Shown: one piece after another, positions 33,022 through 41,510 of the stretch | Numbering within the stretch: the stretch's first letter is position 1 | How the letters are laid out: every line of letters begins with the position of its first letter | Source: a candidate division KSB1 bacterium | Lineage (GTDB): Bacteria > Electryoneota > RPQS01 | Reading direction: 5' to 3' | Assembly: GCA_016214895.1 (NCBI GenBank) | Contig: JACRMR010000020.1 | Coordinates: forward strand, 105,812 to 169,811 | DNA: 64,000 nt | Position numbers and translations under genes: made by a program | Notes under the pieces: generated by a model | What the model saw: only the letters and a program-made list of their open reading frames with translations | Database searches by the model: none | What the model was told of the DNA's origin: nothing

Positions 33022-34500
33022 TTACTTCAACAACTCCTTGGTCTGCCACTCCAGTGACTCGCCGAGGCTGGGATCGTATCCCACGTGACGATAGGCGATT
33101 TTGCCGTTCTTGTCAATCACGACCAGCGTCGGAATTCCCTGCACGCCATAGTTGCGCGCGATTTCATCGGTACCCAGCAGAATCGGGAAGTGAATCCCGC
33201 GCTCTTCGACGAACGGCTTTACGCCGCCGGTGCCACCGCGCTCCCAGACGTTGACTCCAAAGACTTCCACGCCCGCGGGTCTGGACTCCGAATAGAACTT
33301 GTCGAGCAGCGGCATGGTCTTGCGGCACGGGCCGCACCAGGTCGCCCAGAAATCCAGAATTACGACCTTGCCCCGCAGGCTCGATAATTTGACGTCTTTG
33401 CCATCGAGCCCGTTCACGGTGAAATCCGGGGCCTCCGCGCCGAGGCGTTGTTCGATGGCCGCTTCGCGCCGTTGCGGGGCCGTCTTGGCCATCTCCTGCA
33501 TGTAGGCCAGCAAGTCCTTCTGCTGGTTCGCCTCAATCCGATTCAGCAGGTCATCCCAACGCGGATCCGATTTGATTGGAATCAGGTCTTCATCCTGCTT
33601 GTACTGCTCAAGGTCATTATAACCGCCATCAGTCGCGGCAAACAGCGCGGTAAATGCCGAGTCAGTCATTCCGCTCAGCGTGAAGGCGCAAGCGAGGTTG
33701 TAGTAGTTTTCGCCGCGGGGTTCGGCGGCGACGGCCTTGCGCATGGACCGCACGTAGCCGGTCCAGTCCGCCTGCTCGCGTTGCGCCGCACCCAGCGTGT
33801 ACAGCGCGTCAACGTGCGCGGGGTTCTGTTTGAGGAAGTCGGTGACGAGCTTGGTGGCCTTGTCGATGTCGCCGGCACAGAGCCGCAGTCGGAGTTGGAT
33901 CGGTTCGAATCGCTCGGGCTGCATGCCGGCGAGTTTGGCATACACTTCGTCGGCGGACTTGGGATCGTCGCGTCGTTCGAAGATTTCGCCCAGCGCGGCC
34001 ACCGCATAGGGTTGGGACGGATTCGCGTCGATCGCCTTGCGCAGCGCCTGTTCAGCTTTGACCAGTCCCTGATCCTGATCGAAGGTCATGGAGGTGCCGC
34101 GAAGCGCGTTGCCCCAGTAATTATCCGGTTCGACCTGCAGAATCTTATCCGCGTAATCCTGACGTTCGCGCGGCGAAGCGGACATCCGACCGGCCAGAAA
34201 CAGCGCGGCGAGGTTTTGCGGGTTGGCTTCGGCGCGGTCCGCATAGAACTTGCGGGTAGCTTCGACGTTTTCCTGCGCGAGTTCCGTGGATACGAGTAGC
34301 TGCAACTCCACATCGTCCGGCGCGCGATCGCGAAAGGCGCGCGCCACGATCAGCCGTTGCGCGAACGTTTTCGTCGAGTCCAGCGCGGCGCGATAGTCGC
34401 TGATGCTGGCGGGAGTCTGGTACGGTCGAACGGATAGCTCAAGAGCGAAGGCGGCCAGGGAGGATGCGCCGGCGAGCAGGACGAGCAGGAGTTTGGTCAT
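33022..34500 (-). CDS. exported TPR-thioredoxin (TlpA-like) fusion
   Basis: A 492-residue envelope protein. A signal peptide (about 19 residues) precedes TPR-like helices to about residue 330 (ALFLAGRMSASPRERQDYA, AEQALRKAIDANPSQPYA, VDALYTLGAAQREQ). A TlpA/ResA thioredoxin domain fills residues 355-492 with WCGPC (Cys389, Cys392) and GIPTLVVID. It should be a periplasmic disulfide reductase with a protein-binding arm. ATG at 34500 overlaps the upstream lipoprotein stop by ATGA. It is the third thioredoxin-fold gene in the window. Confidence 0.9.
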   Translation of the reverse strand: MTKLLLVLLAGASSLAAFALELSVRPYQTPASISDYRAALDSTKTFAQRLIVARAFRDRAPDDVELQLLVSTELAQENVEATRKFYADRAEANPQNLAALFLAGRMSASPRERQDYADKILQVEPDNYWGNALRGTSMTFDQDQGLVKAEQALRKAIDANPSQPYAVAALGEIFERRDDPKSADEVYAKLAGMQPERFEPIQLRLRLCAGDIDKATKLVTDFLKQNPAHVDALYTLGAAQREQADWTGYVRSMRKAVAAEPRGENYYNLACAFTLSGMTDSAFTALFAATDGGYNDLEQYKQDEDLIPIKSDPRWDDLLNRIEANQQKDLLAYMQEMAKTAPQRREAAIEQRLGAEAPDFTVNGLDGKDVKLSSLRGKVVILDFWATWCGPCRKTMPLLDKFYSESRPAGVEVFGVNVWERGGTGGVKPFVEERGIHFPILLGTDEIARNYGVQGIPTLVVIDKNGKIAYRHVGYDPSLGESLEWQTKELLK

Positions 34501-35246
34501 CGGGAAATGTCGGGAACAGGATCAGGATCGGGAGGGATAAGTTCGCCGCGGCCGGGGTGCTTGACCTTGACCAGCTCACGAACGTAGTCCGGTCCGCCGA
34601 TCTGTTCTTTGACCAGACCGACACCGGGGGCAAACCAGCGCGAGACGACGAGCCGGGCTTGCTCGATTTGCAGCTGATAGTCCTGGACGGTCAGCGAGCC
34701 GTCATTTCGTCTCGACGTCAACGAATCGAACAGTTCGGGCGACGCTTCGGTCACGGTTCGATAGCAATGCTCGAAGGTTCCGGCCGGGACGGTGACCGAT
34801 TCGAATCCCGCCATGACGGTGCGGGTTCCCGTGTCGGGATCATCCCAGCCTTCGCCGCGGGCGACGGATTCGTCAACCCAAACTTGCCGGAACTCGGGCA
34901 CAATCCGCGGGGATTCGAGCATGGTCAGCGGCTTCGTCGTGGCAAAGGTGATAGCGGAATCACTCTGGATCAAAGTGCCGTCGCCCATGTCGATACCGTC
35001 GATCGTCAGCGAGAAGACCTTCACGCGTTTGCCGCCCAACCAGTTCTGCCGCCAACTATATTCGGTGGTGACGTCGCCCCGCCGCTGGCGGTAAACCATC
35101 GTTCTCCGGTCCAGCAGCGGGAAGTGGGCGGTTCCGGCAATCGGGTACTTTCGTTCCGGTCCGCCGCAACCGGACGCGAGCACGAACAGCAACAGCGCGC
35201 CAATCGCGACTCCCCGAAACTCCGCTCGACAAGACGAACGCTTCAC
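34497..35246 (-). CDS. hypothetical lipoprotein
   Basis: A 249-residue protein with signal peptide and lipobox LASGC (lipidated Cys27). The mature part is beta-rich (RTMVYRQRRGDVTTEYSW, GFESVTVPAGTFEHCYRT, WFAPGVGLVKEQIG), a layout shared by outer-membrane lipoproteins that resemble the DUF3108/LolA-like fold; I cannot assign a family firmly. The C-terminus is Pro/Asp-rich. Coupled to the TPR-thioredoxin gene by ATGA. Confidence 0.75.
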   Translation of the reverse strand: MKRSSCRAEFRGVAIGALLLFVLASGCGGPERKYPIAGTAHFPLLDRRTMVYRQRRGDVTTEYSWRQNWLGGKRVKVFSLTIDGIDMGDGTLIQSDSAITFATTKPLTMLESPRIVPEFRQVWVDESVARGEGWDDPDTGTRTVMAGFESVTVPAGTFEHCYRTVTEASPELFDSLTSRRNDGSLTVQDYQLQIEQARLVVSRWFAPGVGLVKEQIGGPDYVRELVKVKHPGRGELIPPDPDPVPDISR

Positions 35247-35279
35247 ACGACTCCCATCAAATGCATCAACCCGATTTGC

Positions 35280-37313
35280 CTACGGAGTGGGATCAATCGC
35301 CGTCACGCGAAACATTCGGATGGTGTCCACGGTCGCGGGGGCGACGTAGAACGTGTCCGTCACGGTGTCGATCGCGAGAAACGGGTCGAGCGCGTAGCGA
35401 GCGGCATAGATAACGTATCCGGGCACCGGCGGATCGAGCGCACATCCGATGGACGACACGTAGATTCCGCCCCAGACAACTTTGATGCTGTCCTCCAGTC
35501 CGATGATCACGACGCTGTCCGGTTCATCGGGCACGGAGAACTGCGTCACGGTCATCGGAAATTCAAAGTAATCGTTGACTGCGTTTGCCGCATTCGTTCG
35601 CATCCGCAGCGTATCCGCGAACGAGCCGTCGAGCCCGTCACCGAAACGCGGCAAGATCGAACACGAAGTGTACGCCCCGGGTGCCACGTAGAACGAATCG
35701 GCACACGTTTCCTGCGCGGAGAAGCCCGGCGTGGTCAGCGGCAGCGGTACGGAGACCAGCAAGGTATCGGTGCCAAAATTTTTGATGTGAAGTGCGCGTT
35801 GGCGGGCGGTCCCGCACTCGACCACACCGATATCCCACGAATAGATCGGGGTGGTCTGGTCGGGCAATTCGATGAAGGCGATTTGGCCGTTGCTGGATCG
35901 GACGGAGAAATCGATGTCTGATTCATCGCTACCGCCGACGGGCAGTTGTGTCACGCGAATCCGGCAGCTGTCCGATGGCGGCTGGCCGATGGCGACGACC
36001 TCGGCGCCGTCGTCCGGGGTACTGCCGGTCAGGATTTCCCACGGGCCATCGGGGTAATCGCGGTTCAGCTCGATTCTTACATTAGCGACGGGCGGGCTGC
36101 TGAACCATGAAACCGTGTACGGAAGCAACACGGTCCACTCCTCATAGCCGTTGGGCGCCAGCAGCGAGAGCGCGCCTTCGGCCCCGGTCTTGACCAAGTA
36201 GATATCCGCGTTTCCACTGAAGGAGAAGCTGTATCCACACATCACGATCCCGCCGTCACTCATCTGTTCGGCATCGAGACAGTAATCCTGTTGAGCGCCG
36301 CCGTAGTTGCGCGTCCACGTGACCACGCCGTCGGGCGTGTATCGGGAAAGGAAGTAATCGGTTGATCCAACGGCGAGGGAGTAACCGGCTAGATAGCATC
36401 CACCTTCCGCGGTAGGCATGACCGACCACGCGGGACCTCCGCCGACTCCCGCCGTCCGCGTCCAGGTGGTGTCACCGGTTCCGGTAATCTTCAGCAGGTA
36501 GGGATCGCCGGAGGGGAATCCGGTGGACGTGGTGTAGCCGCAAACGAAGTAGCCGCCGGTATTGTCCGGACGAATCGAGTAGCCGACGTCGGTCAGCGTG
36601 CCGCCGTAAGTACGGGTCCAGAGCGTGTCGCCGTTGGCATCCGTCCGCACGACATAGACGCCCTCGGCACCCGCGCCCGCCGATGATGAATACCCGGCAA
36701 TCACGAAGCCACCGTCAGATTCAAGGATAATATCATGACCGACTTCTGATCCGGTGCCGCCGATGCGTCGCGTCCAGAGGGTATCGCCGACGGAGCTGAA
36801 TCTCACGAGCCACAATTGCGATCCGCCGGAGTTGCGCGTGCCGCACATGATGTAGCCGCCGTCGTCCGTCTGTTGCACGCCGTAACCGCGTTCAATGGCG
36901 CCCGATGTTCCGACGTATTTCACCCACGACGTATCCCCCGCGGCGGTGAGCTTCACGAGCCAGGCATCGCCGGTGCTATTGATCTTTTTGGAGAAACCGG
37001 TGAGGATGTACCCGCCATCGCTGGTCTGTTGGATGTCGAATGCCTGATCGTCCGGCACACCTCCGACGGTCCGGGTCCATTCCAGTGTACCGGCGGCCGA
37101 GTATTTGAGCACGTAGCCGTCGATCCCGCCGGCGCCGAACGAGCGGGTCTCTCCGGCCAACACAAAGCCGCCATCGTCGGTTAGATCGAGGGCGTTGGCA
37201 TAGTCAATGTTACCGCCTCCCGTGACGCGTGTCCAGAGGGTGTCCGGGTCGGGCTGGGCGATCGCACCAACGGTCATGCTGAGGCAAACGGTTAACATAA
37301 TAAGTTTCAACAT
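35280..37313 (-). CDS. secreted seven-repeat propeller protein with choice-of-anchor D domain
   Basis: A 677-residue exported protein. The signal peptide ends VGAIA and the mature chain begins QPDPD. Seven roughly 48-residue repeats of the type DDGGFVLAGETRS...DGYVLKYSAAGTLEWTRTVGG follow to about residue 365, which should close a seven-bladed beta-propeller. Next is a Pro-rich segment (LLAPNGYEEWTVLLPYTVSW) and a choice-of-anchor D/ASPM-like domain (about 480-590). A short fibronectin-like end lacks a T9SS sorting domain. ATG at 37313 is chosen for the signal peptide. A near-consensus promoter lies upstream. Confidence 0.85.
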   Translation of the reverse strand: MLKLIMLTVCLSMTVGAIAQPDPDTLWTRVTGGGNIDYANALDLTDDGGFVLAGETRSFGAGGIDGYVLKYSAAGTLEWTRTVGGVPDDQAFDIQQTSDGGYILTGFSKKINSTGDAWLVKLTAAGDTSWVKYVGTSGAIERGYGVQQTDDGGYIMCGTRNSGGSQLWLVRFSSVGDTLWTRRIGGTGSEVGHDIILESDGGFVIAGYSSSAGAGAEGVYVVRTDANGDTLWTRTYGGTLTDVGYSIRPDNTGGYFVCGYTTSTGFPSGDPYLLKITGTGDTTWTRTAGVGGGPAWSVMPTAEGGCYLAGYSLAVGSTDYFLSRYTPDGVVTWTRNYGGAQQDYCLDAEQMSDGGIVMCGYSFSFSGNADIYLVKTGAEGALSLLAPNGYEEWTVLLPYTVSWFSSPPVANVRIELNRDYPDGPWEILTGSTPDDGAEVVAIGQPPSDSCRIRVTQLPVGGSDESDIDFSVRSSNGQIAFIELPDQTTPIYSWDIGVVECGTARQRALHIKNFGTDTLLVSVPLPLTTPGFSAQETCADSFYVAPGAYTSCSILPRFGDGLDGSFADTLRMRTNAANAVNDYFEFPMTVTQFSVPDEPDSVVIIGLEDSIKVVWGGIYVSSIGCALDPPVPGYVIYAARYALDPFLAIDTVTDTFYVAPATVDTIRMFRVTAIDPTP

Positions 37314-37375
37314 CTTGCACTCCTTTATCGTCGTCGCTCTATCCATGTTTCATCTATGCAATACCCCAATTGGCC

Positions 37376-37404
37376 AATATACCAAAATCACTCAGGATTG
37401 TCAA
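37376..37404 (-). promoter_or_regulatory. near-consensus sigma-70 promoter
   Basis: TTGACA (37399-37404), a 17-nt spacer and TATATT (37376-37381) on the minus strand, in a local AT-rich patch. It drives the propeller gene and perhaps the whole run down to 21128. Confidence 0.85.
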
Positions 37405-37520
37405 GCAACTCAAGGATTTTGAGTAGTTTGGGGTGGGTAATGGCTTGGCATTGCGCGTGGTTAGTCGCTGCGGCAGCGTTCGATACGCGGGAAATTCGAT
37501 GCTTTCTCTCCGGCCCGGCT

Positions 37521-38693
37521 CTACTTCTTCAAGCGTGCGGAGAGCCGAGCGGCCAGTAGGGCATCCTCTTGGAGCGACTTGCGGAGCTGTTCCAGGCTCA
37601 TGGTCCGGAATTCGGGATTTGGAACCTGCAACCGGGCATGGTCGAGGTTGGATTCGTTATACCAATCCGGGATGGCCGAGACGGTTAGCATGTTCTCAAA
37701 CGGGAGCTGGAAGACGTACCCATCGCAGTAATCCTGCAGTTTGAACGCGTCGTATCCCGCCGCATAGACCGCCCCGGGCGCGGGCAGTGAGCCGAACGGA
37801 GTTCCTTTCGTGTCGAAGGCGACCGGGTATGCGGTCGGGCCGAGTTCAGCCATCAGCGCGTCCACCACGCCCTCTACCGGTCTGACCAATCCCTTGTCGT
37901 AGCCTCCGGCCTTGTACCACGGCGAATGCAGGAAGATCGTGATCGCGCGTTTGCCGACGGCGCGATAGACGAAGTTGCCCATGCGGTCCGTTTCGAAGCG
38001 GATGAACTTGCCGGTGGCACCATCCACGATCGGTTGCTGGAATTCGCTGAACGCGTGATGCATTCCGCTATAGACGCAGACTTTACGGCCCGCGTTGACC
38101 TGATTGAGAATGACATCAGCCCAAAACTTCTCGCCGCCGCCGCGCCAGACTTGGCGCTTGATCTCATCGTTGTCGCGATCCGCTTCGGTCTTGATCAGAC
38201 TCCAGTCCGGGGAATCATTCACACCGAGAATCCGGAACCGCGGTGCCGTCGCGGGCAGGTCGTGGTTGAGCGTCCAGGCCGCCTTGTAGATATCCACGTA
38301 CTCCTGAAATCCCCAGGGCACAAATTGCAAGAACACGATCTTGCGCGCGAGCATCTCATCGTAGGTCGGCGAGTTCAGCAGCGAATCGATCAGCGGCTGG
38401 TCCTCGCGTCGCGCGAACTCCGTGGCCAGAATTCGCACACTGTCAGCATAGAGTTTTGGAATTAGGTTCTGGACGAAATGCAGATCCTGCCCGAGCTTGT
38501 GAAATTCACCGATGAACACGACGTCATGATCCTTGAACTTGGTCAGCACGTACTCCACCGGCCGTTGACCGTGCTGTTGCAGGTACTCTGACAACGTGGA
38601 TTTCAGTTGCGGCGTCAGTAGCGACGCCGTTCGTTTTTCAGTGCAACCGGACAAACCAACGACAAGCAGGACAAGCAGCATGAGTAACTGCAT
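37521..38693 (-). CDS. ChaN-like lipoprotein
   Basis: A 390-residue lipoprotein (lipobox VGLSGC, lipidated Cys17). The body resembles the ChaN/EreA-like fold: IGEFHKLGQDLHFVQNLIPKLY near the start, RILATEFARREDQPLID, and CVYSGMHHAFSEF with paired histidines. ChaN-like domains are linked to haem binding or hydrolysis. Binding is not shown here, and the protein is longer than ChaN (about 280). ATG at 38693 has GGAGG 4 nt upstream. Confidence 0.75.
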   Translation of the reverse strand: MQLLMLLVLLVVGLSGCTEKRTASLLTPQLKSTLSEYLQQHGQRPVEYVLTKFKDHDVVFIGEFHKLGQDLHFVQNLIPKLYADSVRILATEFARREDQPLIDSLLNSPTYDEMLARKIVFLQFVPWGFQEYVDIYKAAWTLNHDLPATAPRFRILGVNDSPDWSLIKTEADRDNDEIKRQVWRGGGEKFWADVILNQVNAGRKVCVYSGMHHAFSEFQQPIVDGATGKFIRFETDRMGNFVYRAVGKRAITIFLHSPWYKAGGYDKGLVRPVEGVVDALMAELGPTAYPVAFDTKGTPFGSLPAPGAVYAAGYDAFKLQDYCDGYVFQLPFENMLTVSAIPDWYNESNLDHARLQVPNPEFRTMSLEQLRKSLQEDALLAARLSARLKK

Positions 38694-38732
38694 AGGACCT
38701 CCGTTTACTCGGAAAGTTGCAGAACAGAAAGC

Positions 38733-38748
38733 GCCCCGTTGCCGGGGC
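38733..38748 (-). terminator. short hairpin terminator
   Basis: GCCCCG (38733-38738) pairs with CGGGGC (38743-38748); the minus-strand exit is GCTTTCTG. It follows the small frame at 38794. Confidence 0.55.
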
Positions 38749-38793
38749 TTATGTTGCTGAGATCGTGGAGTTGCATACGCGGCGCTCGCCCGC

Positions 38794-38910
38794 TCACTTA
38801 CCGGCGGGCCGGAAGAATGCAATCAGCCCGAAGCAGCCGGGCTCATTCTGGAAGACTCCGATCAGTCCCCGCAGCCCAGGCAAGCCCCGATAGCCCAGAT
38901 CGCGACCCAT
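38794..38910 (-). CDS. possible 38-aa small protein
   Basis: A 38-codon frame, 22 nt after the epimerase stop, beginning MGRDLGYRGLPGLRG and ending IAFFRPAGK. It is Gly- and Leu-rich with a hydrophobic C-terminal half. Evidence is a strong GGAGGTGG 7 nt before ATG 38910 and a hairpin after the stop. No family is recognised. It could be chance in a GC-rich intergenic region. Confidence 0.4.
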   Translation of the reverse strand: MGRDLGYRGLPGLRGLIGVFQNEPGCFGLIAFFRPAGK

Positions 38911-38932
38911 GGATCTTCCACCTCCGTCCGGG

Positions 38933-39829
38933 TCATACTTCGCGTTGCGCATTTCGTATTGCCGTTTCCAGCTCCGCATCGCGGAACCGGAACCCCGCGA
39001 GCGTCAGTCGTCGCGGAATCGCTCGAATGCTGTCCGTAGCCATCTCCTCCACCACCCTGCCGAACAGGAGGCGCAGCGCCAGTGGCGGTACCCGGAGGAG
39101 CGCCGGGCGATGCAGCACACGGCCCAGCGTCCGCGCAAATTCGTTCATCGTTACCGGGTTGGGCGAGCAGACATTTAGCGCGCCGGTGGCCGCTTCGTTC
39201 TCTATGGCGAACACGAAGGCGGCAGCGGTGTCTTCGAGGGCACACCATGGCAGGTATTGCCGCCCGTTGCCAATGGGTCCGCCGACGCCGAATTGAAATG
39301 CGGGGAGCATCTGTTTCAGGAGTCCGGCCTTGCGGGACAATACCGGTGCGATCCGCAGATTCACGACGCGGATTCCCGCTTGACGCGCGGGTTCACAAGC
39401 AGCCTCCCAGTCCCGCACGAGTTCCGCCAGAAAGCCGCTTCCCAGTCCTGCGGACTCGTCGAGCACGCGGTCGCCCTGATCGCCGTAGTAACCGATCCCT
39501 GAAGCACACACGATTACGCTGGGCGGCTTGGGCAGACCGGCGAGACTCATGCAGAGCGCGTGAGTCGCGTCAATCCGGCTTGCGCGAATCTGCTGCTTGA
39601 TCGCAGCGGTGATTCGTCCGTGGCCGATGCTGCGTGCCGCCAGATGCACGACGGCATCGCCTGGCGGAAGGTCGGCGCCCGGCGACACACCCGTTCGCGG
39701 ATTCCAGCCGATTTCACCGGCATCGGCGACGCCGCGCGTCAGCCTGACGGTCACGTGTCCCCGCGCCCGCAGCTGTCGTGTCACCGCGGAACCGATCAGG
39801 CCCGTCGCGCCGGCAATCCAGACGTTCAC
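38933..39829 (-). CDS. TIGR01777-family NAD-dependent epimerase-like protein (YfcH type)
   Basis: A 298-residue member of the SDR-like TIGR01777/YfcH family. The nucleotide site is IAGATGLIGSAVTRQL, with CASGIGYYGDQGD as the Tyr loop region and VLSRKAGLLKQMLPAF and GNGRQYLPWCALED downstream. The C-terminal DUF1731-type segment ends with LTLAGFRFRDAELETAI. The reaction is unknown; SulA-like cell-division effects are reported for relatives. GTG at 39829 (GAGG 5 nt upstream) is preferred over the frame from 39868, which overlaps the upstream gene. Confidence 0.88.
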   Translation of the reverse strand: MNVWIAGATGLIGSAVTRQLRARGHVTVRLTRGVADAGEIGWNPRTGVSPGADLPPGDAVVHLAARSIGHGRITAAIKQQIRASRIDATHALCMSLAGLPKPPSVIVCASGIGYYGDQGDRVLDESAGLGSGFLAELVRDWEAACEPARQAGIRVVNLRIAPVLSRKAGLLKQMLPAFQFGVGGPIGNGRQYLPWCALEDTAAAFVFAIENEAATGALNVCSPNPVTMNEFARTLGRVLHRPALLRVPPLALRLLFGRVVEEMATDSIRAIPRRLTLAGFRFRDAELETAIRNAQREV

Positions 39830-39836
39830 CGAAGCC

Positions 39837-40235
39837 TCAGGAAACTCCGCCGCCGCGCTTAAGTTCACGCCCCTTCACAATCACGTAAGCGATGAGCGCG
39901 AACACGAAGAACACCAGCAGCATCCACGCCACGGCCTGCAGCGTGCCGATGATGGTGCGGTAGAGTTCCAGTGACCAGCGCTCGGCTGTCAGTTCAAGAA
40001 TGGTGCTGTTCTCGCCCTGCGGAAAGACGTAGCGCTCAAAATCCCACACCCGCACGCCGCCGGACAGACCTGTGACGAAAATCGCGAAGCCGAGGTACCG
40101 GGTCCAGGCCTTGTAGATTTCCTCGCCCACCAGTCGATGCAGGATCTCATTGACCGATTTCCGGAAGACACGTGCCACCACGACGCAGGTGATAAACGAA
40201 GCCGCGAAGGTAACCGCCAGCAATGTAAAGAACAT
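39837..40235 (-). CDS. small integral membrane protein
   Basis: A 132-residue protein with three membrane helices near residues 2-22, 47-62 and 98-121, and a basic C-terminus (KGRELKRGGGVS). No family is recognised. It lies 7 nt upstream of the epimerase gene start and 11 nt after the VOC gene stop, so it is in the same operon. Confidence 0.7.
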   Translation of the reverse strand: MFFTLLAVTFAASFITCVVVARVFRKSVNEILHRLVGEEIYKAWTRYLGFAIFVTGLSGGVRVWDFERYVFPQGENSTILELTAERWSLELYRTIIGTLQAVAWMLLVFFVFALIAYVIVKGRELKRGGGVS

Positions 40236-40246
40236 ACTTCCCTCTC

Positions 40247-40645
40247 TTAGAGATAGACAAACTGCAGGACGCAGAACTGATTGTCGTCGGGGTCAGAAAA
40301 CCAGAAAAGCTGAAGTCCTTCGAGCTGCTGCAATTCCGTGACCTTGATCTGCTTGGCGACAAAGGCCTGGCGTTCGCGTTCGGGATTGTCGGATTGAAAC
40401 ACGACATAGGGCGCGGCGATGCCCGCGCGAGTCACCGGGCGTCCGGGGTGGTCCTGGCGGATCGAGAGGTCCGCGCCACAGGGCAGTCGCAGCGCGACGA
40501 CGTTCCAGGCATGATCGCGCCGCACGACACCGGCGCCGAGTTTTTCCTCGTAGAACTGGATCGCGCGATCGAGATCGCTGACCCAGAGCATGGTCGTCAG
40601 ACAACGCAGTCCACCCGGATGTGGTGCGATGGTATCAGGCATCAT
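40247..40645 (-). CDS. VOC-family (glyoxalase-like) protein
   Basis: A 132-residue vicinal-oxygen-chelate protein: LRCLTTMLWVSDLDRAIQFYEEKLGAGVV at the start, VALRLPCGADLSI in the middle, LQLFWFSDPDDNQFCVLQ at the end. Relatives are metal-dependent lyases, dioxygenases or binding proteins. The end motif FSDPDDNQ is typical of glyoxalase/bleomycin-resistance members. The start overlaps rsmI by 11 nt. Confidence 0.88.
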   Translation of the reverse strand: MMPDTIAPHPGGLRCLTTMLWVSDLDRAIQFYEEKLGAGVVRRDHAWNVVALRLPCGADLSIRQDHPGRPVTRAGIAAPYVVFQSDNPERERQAFVAKQIKVTELQQLEGLQLFWFSDPDDNQFCVLQFVYL

Positions 40646-41372
40646 TCTGCTCGTCCTCCGTTGTGCTGATCGGATGTCGGATATAGCTTGTTCCGGCGAT
40701 CACCATGACAAACTCGCCGCGGGGTTCCGTGCGCTCGAAGTGCCGGAGGTGATCGCTCAAGGACCCGCGCCGGATCTCTTCGTAAACTTTCGTCAGCTCT
40801 CTGGCCACGGCGGCGGGTCGGTCGCCGAGTCGCAGGAGCAGTTCACGCAGGGTCTTCACTAATCGATGCGGGCTTTCGTACAACACGATGGTGCGCGGCT
40901 CGTCGGCCAGCGTTTGCAAGCGGGTCTGTCTGCCTTTCTTATGCGGCAGGAAACCCTCGAACACGAAACGGTCGGTCGGTAGCCCGGCCAGTGACAGCGC
41001 CATGACAAGCGCGCTCGCACCCGGGACTGCCGTAATCCGTACGCCAGCCCGAACCGCCGCGTCCACCAGCACCGTTCCCGGATCGGAAATGCCGGGGGTA
41101 CCGGCGTCGCTGACCAGCCCGATTCGCTTTCCCGCGTTAAGCTGCTCGATAATCCACGGGAGTTTGCTCCGCAGATTGTGGCTACCATAGGACGACGTGG
41201 GGATTTCGATCTGATAGTGTCCCAGCAGCCGGGCGGAGTGTCGCGTGTCCTCGCAGAGCAGCAGGTCCACGCCGCGCAGCAGTTCCACGGCCCGATAGGA
41301 GAGATCACCCAGATTGCCGATCGGGGTCGCCACCAGAATCAACTCGCCCTGATCCGTGCGTAGAGGTTGCAT
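40635..41372 (-). CDS. rsmI: 16S rRNA (cytidine1402-2'-O)-methyltransferase
   Basis: A 245-residue SAM-dependent methyltransferase that modifies C1402 in the ribosomal P-site region. Family motifs are LILVATPIGNLGDLSYRA, LLCEDTRHSARLLGHY, GLVSDAGTPGISDPG, AVPGASALVMALSLAGLP and FEGFLPHKKGRQ. Length is slightly short of E. coli RsmI (286), lacking the extra C-terminal part. It probably heads the rsmI-VOC-membrane protein-epimerase operon. Confidence 0.95.
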   Translation of the reverse strand: MQPLRTDQGELILVATPIGNLGDLSYRAVELLRGVDLLLCEDTRHSARLLGHYQIEIPTSSYGSHNLRSKLPWIIEQLNAGKRIGLVSDAGTPGISDPGTVLVDAAVRAGVRITAVPGASALVMALSLAGLPTDRFVFEGFLPHKKGRQTRLQTLADEPRTIVLYESPHRLVKTLRELLLRLGDRPAAVARELTKVYEEIRRGSLSDHLRHFERTEPRGEFVMVIAGTSYIRHPISTTEDEQNDA

Positions 41373-41403
41373 GGTAAACTTATGGCAGCGACTCGCCAGA
41401 GTA

Positions 41404-41433
41404 CAGCGGGACTCCCTTAAGGGAGTCCCGCTG
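41404..41433. terminator. 30-nt perfect palindrome, probable terminator
   Basis: A 13-bp stem (41404-41416 with 41421-41433) closes a TTAA loop, 78 nt after the lysine aminotransferase stop. Neither side has a T-tract, so it may instead stabilise the RNA end. Confidence 0.55.
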
Positions 41434-41510
41434 CCCTGACATGATGAGCGAAAACGGCCGCGAACGGAGGCAGACTCCGTTTGCAGCGGTGAAGCACACC
41501 GACCCGTGGG

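Noticed and set aside
34464-35921. 485-codon plus-strand frame
   Set aside because: Opposite two well-supported minus-strand genes; composition is Arg/Gly/Asp-rich without any motif.
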